Positions 45,701 through 54,807 of a stretch of 64,000 bases of DNA are shown here, one piece after another. Source of the DNA: Chimonanthus salicifolius. Its lineage: Eukaryota; Streptophyta; Magnoliopsida; Laurales; Calycanthaceae. Position 1 is the stretch's first letter; each line of letters opens with the position of its first letter. The translations under genes were made by a program, and so were the position numbers. The DNA lies in contig CM023542.1 in assembly GCA_013350335.1 (NCBI GenBank), positions 3,340,025 through 3,404,024 of the forward strand. Direction: 5' to 3'. Under the pieces are notes generated by a model. The model saw nothing but the letters and a program-made list of their open reading frames with translations, did not search any database and had not been told where the DNA came from.

Positions 45701-48700
45701 ACATTGGGTTAGGGAGTCTATCAAATGGGTCAGGTCGGGTTGGGTCATGTATCAAAATGGGTCGGTTTAGGGTCGGGTTGGGTCAGATTTTGCCATGTCT
45801 AAGGAATTTTTAGTGTTTTTTTATATTTATTTAGTTATTGGGGCTACTATTATAACATCCCGTGTAAGGCAAGGGCTTGGTTTTGGGAGCTTCAAAGAAT
45901 TTATTTCTTGACATTTTTTGGTTTGTTTCTTCTAGTTTATGCTATTGTGGCATGTTTTTGGATATACATGATTTTAGGTTTAGAACCCTAGATCTCTCCA
46001 TGACTGATTATACTTATTAGGCTAGGCCAAAAAGCATGAGTTTGAACTCATAGGGATGGAAATTTGGCCTGAAAATCCAAAAGCCTGATGAACCACACCC
46101 ACCCACCCACCCAAATGACTGGGCTTGAGCAGTACTTGCTTAGGGCCAAAGCCAAGCATGTGGTAAGCATGTTTAGTTTAACCTCCTTTTTCTTTATATT
46201 TAATACTCTAAACCATAAAACACTATTACACTCGTTTCCATTCTCTTTTATTAATTACCCATCATCATCCCCTCCTCCTCCCCCCAAGCCCCCCCACCCT
46301 TGTCTTTTTCCCTCCCTCTGACAATACTCAAGGAGCAACCTTTCAGTTGCCACCAAATGTACCTCTTCCCTCCTTGCACTGAGTCCTCCCCTCTTTTCAA
46401 CGTTGAAGCCCTCTTTTTTTTTTTTAATTTCGAAAGGTCCCAACTTCGACATTTTCTTCCGAAAACATGTGATTAAAGAGTGGATTAGTGATTTTATGCA
46501 CTGGTATCGAGTCTCTCATCTAAATTTTCCTTAGATCTTTATCTTTCCCCTTTTTTTTTTGGTATTGAGATGATTTGAAGAATAGGTTTCCTTTTTAGAA
46601 TAAATCATGGTGTGAAATGGTACCTATAGAAACACATGGTGTTCAGGTGCTCTTCATTTCATTACCCTTTTTTTATATAAAATATATTTTATAATGTGGT
46701 TTGCCTGAAGATCAGCGATTAGGTCCATCCAGTTATTGTCTTTTTTCCTGTTTTTCTGGGCCATTATTGCATACTTCAATGTTTAAATTGGCTACAAATT
46801 GGATGGAGGTTTTCCAATCTGGATCAGGAGTTCTCCTATTTATGGTAGGTGGTCTTAATCACTTAGACTTTATGCCACTTTCATACAGAATGGCAGACTC
46901 GGCTATTTACTCAATGATACTTTATATGTTCTGTCAGGTTTTTGTTCTCCATCATCTTGTCAAGGCTTTTATCTTGGAAGGAGACTTTCCAGAAAACCCC
47001 TTGTTACATGTCAAAAGCAGTTTGATGAGCATTTCAGGGAGAACCCCAGGCTCTGATGTTCATTCTGTAAATTTTGTAAATGGCCAGGACTTAGGTTGAC
47101 ATTATGCCTTTGAATCTCCTTCACTCTGAATAGTACAATATTCTTTGACAGTTTCTGGTTCTTTTAGATGAGTGTCTTTATGAATAGGTGATGAAATGGT
47201 TGCAGGTTCAGGAATTCCTTGTAAAATTTCATTTGCCAAAGGCAAAGAGAATGATGTTTACATGATACCAAGGGCAAATGGAATCTCAGGCAAGTTGCTA
47301 CTTGTGGAGAAGCATCCTCACCATACTGAACAAGGAGTCATAATTGCTGTTGCTCCACTCGTTGGGCTGAATGTAAGTTTTTGTAACTTTTTGTACTCAC
47401 CACATCATCACGACCATCATCATCATCATTTATCCCATTAATATTTGATGCCCATTTTCCCATTTTTTTTTCTACTCACCTATCACTCAATAATATCATG
47501 AGAAACTCATAACTTTGCTTGATCTATTGAAAAACATTGTCATCAGTCAGATATCATGTTTTAAAATCATGGAATTTTTTTTTAGTAATAACAAAGGAGA
47601 ATTATATTAAGAGAAAGAGAATAATAATGGATTTTATTTATCAATCTTATTTTGATTTTATCAACTAAAAGCCAATGATTAATTTGGTTGTAATGTTTGA
47701 AGAGTTAGAATTAGAAGCTTATCACCATTCTTCCTCTTCCCTCTCCCCACTCTATTTGGTTGGATTGTTAGGGTTCTTAATCTAACACTCATTCAGTCAA
47801 TGTCCACCAATCATAAGATTCAAACCACCAAAGCTGTTCATCATTGACTTCTAAACATAGGAACCATGAAATCAAGGGTAAGGATGATCTAATTAGGGTG
47901 AAGTTTGGTCCCTAATATCTTCACAAGATTCTGTATGCATTCCACCTACCTTGTGATTCATATCCCTTCATAGTGGGTCCCGTGGTGGGCCGTTTTCTGA
48001 AAGACGTGAACATACACCATACACTTGCACTTTATATATGCATCTCTTTTATAATATAGTCTTATAGTCTACATAATAGGTCATCATTCAATATCAATTC
48101 ATGCCAAATGAAGAGAAATATAAAATATTGATATAGAACACAGATAATAAAATGCTAACATATGAAAAGACGCAAAATAAATTTAAAATTTATGGAAATA
48201 ACATTATCTTATTCTTTTTGAGATGCTAATATAGTCTTTAACTTGCAACCTTTATGTTTCTGATAATGAACTGATTGTCCTAAAAGATCTTGTTAGTAAC
48301 ATAAAATTGGTTACACCTTTCAATCGTTCACAAATGGCTGGATTTAGTTCTCTCTTAATGTGCCAAAGTAACCATGACTTTCCCTCATTTCTCATCTATT
48401 GGGTTTCTTTTCGTGGTGTGTTGTTTATGTGGTTGTTCTGTCCTATAATTTTACTCCACTCGTCCTTCTTAATATATGCATCTTTGTTATCATTGCCTTA
48501 TCTTTCCGACAGAACATTTGCTTATTGTCACCAAGGTACACTGTTAATTACATAATATTAGCTTTTTAAGCGAAGCATTAGTTAAAAACTTAAAATAATT
48601 ATACAATTTATATGATTGTATATATGTAGTACTTTTGTAAGCTTTTCTAGATTCAGGTGGGATTAACATGAAACCGAATACAAATATAATTTTTTTACAA

Positions 48701-51700
48701 ATGAATTTCATTGATGGTTAATTGCAGATAATGTGGACAAAAAACCCTTCAGATTTCAGTTCTGAAAATAGAAGGAGAAATCACTAAGTAAAGCAGGTGG
48801 AAAGTAGTTGACTCGAACATGGTCTTAGAGTTGGACTATTGAATATGCAGTAGCCTTCTCATTTACATCCAAGAGTACTATATCCACATAATTTTTTTTT
48901 TTATTGAAATTTCATATCCACATGAAAATTAACAAATGGGAGAAGCTCTTTTTGGACAGAAAACATTAATTACTAATGTTACCAACCAATAAGAGATCAG
49001 GATGCTTAAATATGGTGCTTATTAAAAATCACCTTAATTGGATAAGTGACATCACACTTTTGAAGTTCTAAAATATTCAATTTTATTCAAAGGTAGAAAT
49101 TTATGGTATTAAATCAATTGTCCTTCTAGGGTGAAGTTGAGTAAAGATCCAATTAATAGAGGGTAGATGGGTGTGAGGGGGGAAGGGGTGTGATTGGAGT
49201 CATGGTGGGCCCCACATGACTGTTAGGTTCTATGGAGCATGATTATCAAATATGTAATGTTGATCCAATTTGCACTACGCGGGTTAGGGGAGAAACTCGG
49301 GTCTGGTTTTGGTCCGAACTCGCATGACCCGACCCGAAAATCATGCGGGTTGGGTTATGAAAGTCGGGTCAGCGGGTCGGGTCAGGTTGAGAAGTCAGAA
49401 ACCCGCATTGAATTCGGGTCGGGTTGGGTTGAGAGATTTTTAAGTTAACCCGACTTGACCCGATCAAACCCTACCCGACCTGATAAAAAGTAGGCTAAAG
49501 TAGGTTCAAAATGTGCGTCGGGTCGGGTCGGGTCAGGGTCAAGATGCCCGGGTCAAAAGTTCGGGTCGGGTCATGTTGGGTTCCATATATTAGTAACTCG
49601 GGCCAGGTTGGGTTTTAAAAAACCCGACCCGACCCGACCCGATTTCAGCTCTAGCACGGGTTGTAATGCCCCATCTCACCAACACAATATTGTCTGCTTT
49701 GGGCCCATAAGGGCTTGCACGGCTTTGCATTGGTGAGCCAACCTAAGTTTGCTCTCAAAAGGCCTTGTATTAGAAGGAAGGAGGCATCCTTAAATATACC
49801 ACAACCAACTTTCCCATCTAGGCGATGTGGGACAAGTAATGCCCAACCTGGCGAATTTCTTTCCCATCAACGCCCTCCCATTACATCACAGGGGTATCAC
49901 AATCCACCCCACTTGAAGCCAGATCCGTCCCAGACCCAAATTTTGTTAGAGGGCAATTTTGTAATTTTCGCATTGCACCTTTTGTAAACCTTAATCAGGG
50001 CAATATATAATGTTTTTTTTTCGTGAGAGAAATCATGAACAAAAATTGTAACAAGGATCACAATAATCTCTTCTTTTATTTCTTACCTTGAGCATAGTGG
50101 ATCTGGTTTAAACCCATGAATGTACCGAAAGGGAACCACGTAAATCTCTGTGTTGTGGTTTGATTATCTATGATTGATTTTCTCCTTTCTGTTTTCCTTT
50201 GTTTGATATTGTTGTTTTCGTGTGGTAGGAAAGGTGTTTTCCTCCCAACAATGACCAAGACCACATGGAACTTACATGAACACCAATTTTTATGGGGGGG
50301 ATTTTTATAGACATATCATAAATACATATATTAGTTCATCTAGTTGTAAGTCAGGATGGTATTGGCCTAAGCCCTATTTGACTTTGTAGGATAGAATTTA
50401 TAATGGTGTATGAAACATTTGATCAATTTATGTGCCCCACCTTTAGGCCATACACTCAGGAGAGACCCCTGGACAATGTTGTGAAAGTCAAATCGCATCA
50501 TAAAATCATTCTACATTGAACCACAAATCGTGTATCATAAATCATAGAATTGTAAGATTCATAAGTGTTTTCCCTTATGTAACTGTGGAAACCCGTCGAC
50601 CCCACTTTGTTTAATATATGAAATAATGTAAAATATATCTAAAATGTAATAATATGATTGATTCTCCAACTTTCTTTCAATATTACGTGAATATTATATA
50701 ATTAGTTCATTGGAGCTCAAATTTCAATGTTCCAATTCCCAAAACTATAAGAGCAGTATATAATTCAACTATACTGTGAAAAGTCAATAATAAACTAAAA
50801 AGTCCTAAAAAAATCGAAAGGTCTTAAATGTTGATCAAGTCGAGCCTTAAAACCATTAAAACAAAATATTTTATGCTTTCACACTTCTAATAACCCCTAA
50901 TTCTATTATTTATACGAATTGTAAGATTTGTTAATAGATATGAATCATTCCTCTTATCATATCATGTGAATTGCAAGATTCGAATCATGTACCTTGAGCA
51001 TTTTGTAGATCTGCCATGTAGTTATCAAAAGAGATGCATCCCTATTTTGCAAAAAGAAGACCTTGGGTGGCCCATTTGGATGCATGAATTTTGGGTATTA
51101 GGGGAATGGGAAAGCTGTTAGGTGGATTAGGAGTGAGCAAAACATCAACAAGGATGGGTATGCGCCAGGTCGGCCACTTGCACTTACACCCATATCATTC
51201 CTCCCCTTTGTTGGTACATGCCCACTCTGGCTTTCATCTGATTGATATCTGCCATTTGATTTACAGACGCATACTACAGCAAACAGGTAGTTTGCATGCT
51301 GATAAACTTTGGGTCATTTGAGATGACATTCTAGAGATGTCGTACAAGAATAATGGATGAGGTGGGCCCCGGCAGGTGGGTTAATGCTAGGTAGGAGAGA
51401 CCCAGTCTGTCAAAATGATTGTGCACACTATAATGCACACCCTCCCCATCATCACCCACCCACATTATTAGACAAGTCTAGTAAAACGAATGACAGTACT
51501 GTCATTTGTATACTTCCACTTATCCTATGTGCTTTACCTGGTACTGTTGCTTGAACCCATGGTTTCACCAATGCTTTTTATAATGCATACGGTCTTCTTT
51601 GGAACAGCCTAGAGTTGATGAGAAACACCCAACATGGTTGCATTTGCAAATAAGGGAGTATGATCCAGAGCTTGAAGCAAGTAAAAGCAGTAGGTACCAT

Positions 51701-51904
51701 TCTTACACTTCCGATGATCATGTGATTGACCGAAAATGGACACTTGGTTTTCCAAACAGCGAGTCATGTGAAGCTGCTCGATTAGTGATTGTAAGGGAAA
51801 TAAGCAAGCTAAGATCTGGCGTGGAAAGATTACTGGCTCCTTTGCTTGAGAGTTTTGCTAAAACCATATCCTCAGGCGATGACGGTGACGCATACCTAGC
51901 TTGA
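18750..51904 (+). CDS. TT9: TRANSPARENT TESTA 9 / GFS9 (CLEC16A/Ema-like, FPL domain), 20 exons
   Basis: In Arabidopsis this peripheral Golgi/endomembrane protein is needed for vacuolar trafficking and flavonoid (proanthocyanidin) deposition. Its animal relatives CLEC16A and Ema act in endosome/autophagy traffic. Exons: 18750-18802, 25354-25405, 25492-25568, 25665-25798, 26239-26335, 26559-26616, 28952-29060, 29168-29288, 34555-34744, 36501-36841, 38379-38467, 38556-38629, 42431-42493, 42709-42849, 44594-44699, 44806-44880, 45006-45055, 46938-47094, 47206-47372, 51608-51904. All borders are GT/AG and phases agree, giving 816 aa, close to the family's usual length. The N-terminal FPL region (about 35-190) shows [47 protein letters not shown] and [12 protein letters not shown]. 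Later blocks are [66 protein letters not shown], and a C-terminal region with [14 protein letters not shown] and ACEAARL-like [10 protein letters not shown]. The ATG opens the family-typical MWRSLWRS. Confidence 0.93.
19238..19261. repeat. GA microsatellite
   Basis: About twelve uninterrupted AG dinucleotides in TT9 intron 1. Confidence 0.9.
19687..19820. repeat. 49-bp tandem repeat, about 2.7 copies
   Basis: A unit beginning ATGCCCATCTCTGCTTGGGA starts at 19691, 19740 and 19789, an exact 49-bp period. The third copy stops after CAACGATC. It abuts a LINE 3' end. Confidence 0.9.
19821..19972 (+). mobile_element. LINE 3' end with poly(A) tail
   Basis: T- and TG-rich sequence ends in CTATTAATGAAATTTACATA followed by ACCACTC and an A run at 19960-19972. 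The ending ACCACTCAAAAAAA is the same as the 3' end of the LINE at 32543-34166 (read on the minus strand). Only the 3' part is recognisable. Confidence 0.6.
21956..23671 (-). mobile_element. short non-autonomous LTR retrotransposon, antisense in TT9 intron 1
   Basis: The terminal repeats are 21956-22145 (190 bp) and 23502-23671 (170 bp, lacking one internal block of about 20 bp). Both run TGTGAAATAATG...TCTTAACA, i.e. TG...CA. Next to the right copy is GGCTCTAATACCA, the reverse complement of a plant initiator-Met primer site (TGGTATTAGAGCC), so the element reads on the minus strand. Next to the left copy is CGCCCCCACAAG, a polypurine tract on the minus strand. Flanks AATCT and AAACT resemble a 5-bp target duplication with one change. 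The 1.36 kb interior encodes nothing recognisable. Confidence 0.85.
25834..26183. mobile_element. MITE with GGCAAACAG termini in TT9 intron 4
   Basis: The left end AGAGGCTGTTTGCC and the right end, read inward, AGGGTCTGTTTGCC form an imperfect inverted repeat enclosing about 350 bp. Two internal direct copies of TTCATTTTCCATCAG/TCATCATTTTCCATTAG are also seen. No convincing target duplication was found. It ends 55 bp before exon 5. Confidence 0.5.
27282..27472 (-). mobile_element. LTR (3' copy) of an antisense LTR retrotransposon
   Basis: The segment runs TGTTGAAAGTGATG...TATATCTCAACA (TG...CA) and is followed at once by CCCCCCACAAACTC, a polypurine tract on the minus strand. Phrases such as ACAAAATCAATCATAATC and ATAAATGGAAA are shared with the LTR at 42092-42308, so these are related families. 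Interior-like, GC-richer sequence continues to about 28400, including a short minus-strand frame with SISWADAVK. The other LTR was not found. Confidence 0.6.
27473..28400 (-). mobile_element. probable interior of the antisense LTR element
   Basis: The composition changes to GC-richer DNA right after the polypurine tract and returns to AT-rich near 28450. No gag, protease or reverse transcriptase motif was recognised, so the element is non-autonomous or decayed. The right boundary is a guess. Confidence 0.4.
29318..29480. repeat. TG/CA-rich low-complexity region
   Basis: Alternating CATATG, TGTGTG and CATGTG words, including a pure TG run at 29356-29370. Confidence 0.8.
29866..29964 (+). pseudogene. 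U6 spliceosomal snRNA pseudogene
   Basis: The segment follows U6 from GTCTCTTCAGAGACATCC through GAAGATTAACATGG, CTGCACAAGGATGACA and GCACAAATCGGGAAATGG to GGTCCAAAAAATTT. Relative to the plant U6 consensus as I know it, there are several substitutions and a short deletion after the 5' stem-loop (CATCCAATTGG). No upstream sequence element or TATA box of a plant U6 promoter is seen at the right distance. It is probably a retroposed, non-functional copy lying in TT9 intron 8. Confidence 0.85.
30320..31500. other. GC-rich, purine-rich island of unknown nature
   Basis: This block is distinctly richer in G and GA-type words than its surroundings and is open over long stretches on both strands, though none looks like a real protein. 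It is bracketed by two related segments (about 30195-30290 and 31610-31705; both contain GGTTCTATTT and TGTGTGGTGATTA). It resembles the interior of non-autonomous LTR elements such as 22146-23501, but no PBS or intact LTRs were found. Confidence 0.4.
32012..32250. repeat. diverged relative of the intron 9 hairpin arm
   Basis: The sequence AATGACCATTTTACCCCTG, then ATTTAGATTAGTTAGCTCTT, and further on CCATTTTTGGAAA matches the outer part of the inverted-repeat arm at 34847 in the same order, with many differences and indels. It is single-armed. It shows that the hairpin is built from a dispersed repeat. Confidence 0.6.
32543..34166 (-). mobile_element. 5'-truncated LINE insertion, antisense in TT9 intron 8
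   Basis: A perfect 15-bp target duplication AGATTCTTCATGGAT flanks the element (32528-32542 and 34167-34181). On the minus strand the body reads, in order, a DLWLRE...[13 protein letters not shown] block (about 33840-33960), the reverse transcriptase zinc-binding region [18 protein letters not shown] and [13 protein letters not shown] (33225-33488), an RNase H-like tail [20 protein letters not shown] (32725-32973), then ACCACTC plus an A run at the 3' end (32543-32556 on the plus strand). Frameshifts break the protein. It encodes the C-terminal part of ORF2 only, so it is dead and 5'-truncated. Confidence 0.9.
34847..36391. repeat. 1.5-kb near-perfect inverted repeat filling TT9 intron 9
   Basis: The left arm 34847-35605 and right arm 35629-36391 are reverse complements of each other with only scattered single-base differences and short indels, separated by a 23-nt loop (35606-35628). 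Both outer ends read GATGTGCACTGTAAAATGAC going inward, and both inner ends meet in AAAATAGAACA. The structure starts 102 nt after exon 9 and ends 109 nt before exon 10, so almost the whole intron is one palindrome. No coding frame with known motifs lies in it and no target duplication is evident. It may be a foldback transposon or an inverted duplication. Confidence 0.93.
36934..36958. repeat. GGGA microsatellite
   Basis: Five to six tandem GGGA units just downstream of TT9 exon 10. Confidence 0.85.
37825..37927. ncRNA. miRNA-like foldback in TT9 intron 10
   Basis: AGTATGGTACTGCCAGCCAT plus AT on the 5' side is perfectly complementary to ATATGGCTGGCAGTACCATA plus CT on the 3' side (22 bp), with an inner loop of about 50 nt. 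Pairing continues imperfectly outward (GTGTAGAGCC against GGCAGCATGT). This geometry suits a plant miRNA precursor, but a small foldback MITE would look the same. No match to a known miRNA is claimed. Confidence 0.45.
40491..40610. repeat. 60-bp tandem duplication
   Basis: The two units 40491-40550 and 40551-40610 differ at only one position (GCTTACTGGG against GCTCACTGGG at the start) apart from the last base. This implies a recent duplication. Confidence 0.92.
42081..42308 (-). mobile_element. LTR with adjacent primer site, antisense in TT9 intron 12
   Basis: CTTTGATACCA (42081-42091) is the reverse complement of an initiator-Met-type primer site. It is followed by an LTR running TGTAGAAGAATA...ATTGAATAACA (42092-42308). 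So this is the 5' LTR of a minus-strand element. Its 3' part resembles the LTR at 27282. Interior sequence would lie to the left, but the partner LTR was not identified, so the element is truncated or decayed. Confidence 0.65.
43185..43650 (+). mobile_element. LINE (L1-type) 3' fragment
   Basis: [20 protein letters not shown] and then, after a frameshift, [20 protein letters not shown] are the reverse transcriptase zinc-binding region of plant LINEs. The downstream sequence ends TGTTAATAAAAGTTACCATT and an A-rich tail near 43650. It matches in layout the 33225-33488 element, but in sense orientation. It is broken by a frameshift and 5'-truncated. Confidence 0.75.
43930..44290 (+). mobile_element. 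RTE-type LINE reverse transcriptase C-terminal fragment with local duplication
   Basis: Translating with frame changes gives, in order, [21 protein letters not shown], then [15 protein letters not shown] and [17 protein letters not shown], the familiar C-terminal signature of plant RTE LINEs. At 44202-44300 the segment TAAGATGGTTCGGCCATG is duplicated, with a third partial copy GTTGCATAAGATGGTCC. The 5' boundary is not clear and the coding potential is destroyed. Confidence 0.65.
45618..45801. mobile_element. MITE with TAGAC(G/A)TGGCAA termini
   Basis: The left end TAGACGTGGCAA and the right end TTGCCATGTCTA form a 12-bp inverted repeat with one mismatch. The interior has GGGTC/GGGTT-rich words similar to the TAGGG hAT family. 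No target duplication is clear. A partial related stretch precedes it at about 45408-45500. Confidence 0.55.
49285..49653. mobile_element. hAT-type MITE, GGGTCGGGT-rich family, copy 2 (TT9 intron 19)
   Basis: It begins TAGGGGAGAAACTCGGGTC. The right end, read inward, is TAGAGCTGAAATCGGGTCGG. Flanks ACGCGGGT (49277-49284) and GCACGGGT (49654-49661) agree at 6 of 8 positions, a decayed 8-bp duplication. The interior is dominated by GGGTCGGGT and its complement, so single-strand folding would be strong. Confidence 0.75.
49662..49930. mobile_element. LTR-like dispersed repeat
   Basis: The segment contains CAATATTGTCTGCTTTGGGC, GGCGATGTGGGACAAGTAAT and AGGCCTTGTATTAGAAGGA, phrases typical of short plant LTR/TRIM repeats. 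A decayed relative is at about 5225. It could be a solo LTR. Ends were not resolved. Confidence 0.4.
49980..50275 (+). mobile_element. LTR retrotransposon LTR relic
   Basis: It contains GGGAACCACGTAAATCTCTG followed by T-rich sequence, the same Copia-type LTR phrase as at 11790 (minus) and 61270. No second LTR was recognised. Confidence 0.4.
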
Positions 51905-52032
51905 CTAGTGTGATATCAAATAAATAGTTGTGTTGACATTTCAAAAGTTCAGTTTGTAAGTACTTAATCTAGTGTGATATCAGATAAATAGTTGTGTTGA
52001 CATTTCAAAAGTTCAGTTTGTAAGTACTTAAT
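51905..52032. repeat. 64-bp tandem duplication in the TT9 3' UTR
   Basis: The units 51905-51968 and 51969-52032 begin CTAGTGTGATATCA and end GTAAGTACTTAAT. They differ at one base (CAAATAAATAG against CAGATAAATAG). The first unit holds an AATAAA hexamer. In the second, the change turns it into GATAAA. The duplication starts one base after the TT9 stop codon. Confidence 0.93.
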
Positions 52033-53026
52033 CACCATAATGAATTAGATCTTATGGATCAATGGATCAATGGATCCAACACAATCTTGCCAATGTCACT
52101 CTTTTTCTAGCTTGCCTAGAAACGCATATTACTTAAATTGTTAGCAGAATTGAATTGGTTCATACATTGTTTCAGGCCACCAATGATCTGCAGAAGTCCA
52201 ATCACAATGAAACTTCTTCCATCTTGTTTTCAGAAGTGTGGTGAAAATAATTGCAGCCAAATGGGACTCTCATCATGTTGAAAGGGTTAATGATTCATCC
52301 ACTTTGAATATGATAAAAGTTCCCATCAGAAGATAACACCTTTGCAGTATTATATAGTGAGTTTAGTTGCATGGGTATGGGAATGGGTATTAAGGTATTT
52401 GATTTGGCAAATCCTAAAATATAGGATTTAGGGGGTTTTTCAAAATGTTTGAATAAATTTAAAGAAATAGTTGGTTTGAAATAAAAATAACATGTAATCA
52501 TCATCACTATCACCATCAAAAACATTTGTCCCATTTAAGTTCAACTTTCCATGTTCGACTTTTGCACTCAGCCTGATCAACGGTAATGTTCTATGTTACC
52601 CAAATCTTTTGTCTTCTCATACCACCTTCAAACCATATCTTTAATGGTCTTCTCTTCCTTGTACACTTGTAACCATTCAACTCTTCATACTAGGACTATT
52701 TTTTATCTTCATACACCCATCATTTTTCCCCTCCAATAAGGCACCTTTTTGGCTTTTTCTAATGCATTCATTTTAGTTCCTATCTTTCATGATTGCACCC
52801 GAAATCCATTTTATCATATTTTTTTTTATTTGCAATGTCTATTCTTTATTGTTCAACATTCTTCTACATATAACTGGGAATTTCTTGGGTACATTTAAAA
52901 GTATCGTATCAATGTGTTCTTTTGCTGTTTAAATTTCAAAAGGAGCCATCTAATTGGCTCTCTACCCTGACAAATGCCTGAAAAAGCTGAATTTGTAACC
53001 CATGGTGTAAGAGAAAAGCCTTGTAT

Positions 53027-53225
53027 CAGGGGTGCAAAATTCGGTATTGGTTGATATATCAGTCGATATTTTTCTCTCTCCTCTATTTTTTTTAAAAAAA
53101 AATGATATCGGCCGATATGATACGGCCGAGATATCAGCGTATCGGCCGATATGCCGATATGATGCAGTTCTAAAACCATATCATATCGGCCGGTACGATA
53201 CGTATCGGCCGATATTTGCACCCTG
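53027..53225. mobile_element. hAT-type MITE, TATCGGCCGATA family, copy 3
   Basis: It begins CAGGGGTGCAAAATTCGG and ends TTTGCACCCTG, flanked by a perfect 8-bp duplication CCTTGTAT (53019-53026 and 53226-53233). The interior is ATCGGCCGAT-like palindromic words as in copies at 6581 and 12976. It is 199 bp with no coding capacity. Confidence 0.9.
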
Positions 53226-53233
53226 CCTTGTAT

Positions 53234-54366
53234 ATAACTTGTAGGTATAACTTTCATCACATAGAAATGCCTCTCTAACCTATGTAGCACTCTTCTATCA
53301 CACAATATTCTACTAACTTGTCTAAACTTAGCCGCTCGTGCCCATCCTGTTAGCTATAGTCAAATCAGGCCCTCCATTATATCCTTCACCTGCACCTTAT
53401 TTTCAATTATGATTGGTTAGTCCTTGCTACTCTTAGATTTACTGAACTTACACATCTTTGTCCCTATTTTTAAACTACCTTTCTCTAAAGTTTTTGTCCA
53501 CATTTTCAACTTTTAAAAGATGCATTTCCAAACTAATTCCCAGATCATGTAGCCAAACCAGTTAAGTTAGCCAAAATTAATTGAAACGAACAGTAACAGA
53601 ACACAGATTAGATGTCAAGGACATTGAAAGTAGGCCTGGCCAATGATGAATTGAGAACCACAGGCCACAGATGGATAGACCTATCAAAACGTCCCAATGG
53701 ATATGGATCCCACCTCAAGGCAGCAGCAGTTACCCAGAAAAGAAGTTCACAAACAAAGAAAAACTGCTCTGGGTGGAACAAATCTAGTGCAAAATTGGGC
53801 GCCTCTGTGGATGATCAGCAAAAATGTGACCACAATCTGATAGATCAGGTAGGGACAATCCTGTGGATGAGGATCTCACCTAAAAAATATCAGGATAAAT
53901 CCAGGAAACAAGCACAATAAAAACAGGAAAATACTGTTCCGGGTACATCTAGTGGCAGGTCCTAACAGATTTCGAATGGGCCCGCAGAGACTCTGATTAG
54001 GAAATCCAATGTGTCCGATAAAATGCTCACCTAAAACTGATTGGGTTTGTGGGGGTTCCCAGAAAGAAACTTCAGTTTCATAATTGTGTGATGGATCTAA
54101 ACTGTTGATGGAAATTGTTTCATATACTTTTGCAGTTCTAGAAAAAAAAAAAATTGACCTTTTGATGGCAAAGGCAAATCTGAGATCTGAAACCTTGCAT
54201 ATAGATAAGCCAAGAAAAATCCTCTTTCTTGAGACACAGATGATTGCAGATGTGGTTGAAGGAGAAAATCCACCACAAGGTAACAAGGAGACAAATCCAA
54301 GAATTTTCTGAATCGCAGAGGCTATCCCGAAGGTAGAAAGTTAGTATTTGGTGGTCCTGCATACCA
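53234..54366. other. intergenic, possibly interior of an LTR element
   Basis: No gene was recognised. From about 53600 the sequence becomes richer in G/C and lies to the left of a candidate minus-strand LTR at 54367, so it may be the decayed interior of that element. No protein motif supports this. Confidence 0.3.
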
Positions 54367-54807
54367 TGAGAAGAAGAAGAGCAGAAGAAATATGTAGAAA
54401 AAAAAAATGATTTCATTGATCTACTGAGAAAGCACTTCAAATAGAGATACAATACGTAGTTTAGACTTTAGACACTTCTTTACAAAAATAGAGGCCAACC
54501 CATTAGGTGATCCTCACTAGTACATGAAAGAATATACACTGTAATACAACTAAAACATTTCTCACTGGCATTTTCTTCCACCATAACCTACGCTGTTTAC
54601 AACCTTAATAGCCCTTTCAGCCTGCAAAATATTGGGCATCCTCAAGAAAGAGAAAACCAATTCTCTAGGAAAAGAGTAACCTATTCTCTGTTCATACCAA
54701 TTCTACCCCTTCTTCTCACTACTGCTTGACACCAACCATCATCATCTACAAACCCTAGATCATCCTCCTGCTGGATACCATCTCCATGCCGGCCGGCTGG
54801 CCTAACA
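54367..54807 (-). mobile_element. candidate LTR, minus strand
   Basis: On the minus strand the segment would run TGTTAGGCCAGCC...CTTCTTCTCA (TG...CA) and be followed by TGGTATGCAGG, a sequence like an initiator-Met primer site. The second LTR and a polypurine tract were not found. Possibly a 5' LTR with a decayed interior. Confidence 0.4.

Larger units (their letters stand above)
47373..51607 (+). other. TT9 intron 19 (4.2 kb)
   Basis: This last intron contains a GGGTCGGGT-rich hAT MITE, an LTR-like segment and a second LTR relic. The remainder is AT-rich without recognisable features. Confidence 0.65.

Noticed and set aside
53612..54311. Possible genes on both strands
   Set aside because: The frames are short, overlap each other and lack protein motifs. 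They lie next to a candidate LTR and are probably repeat interior.
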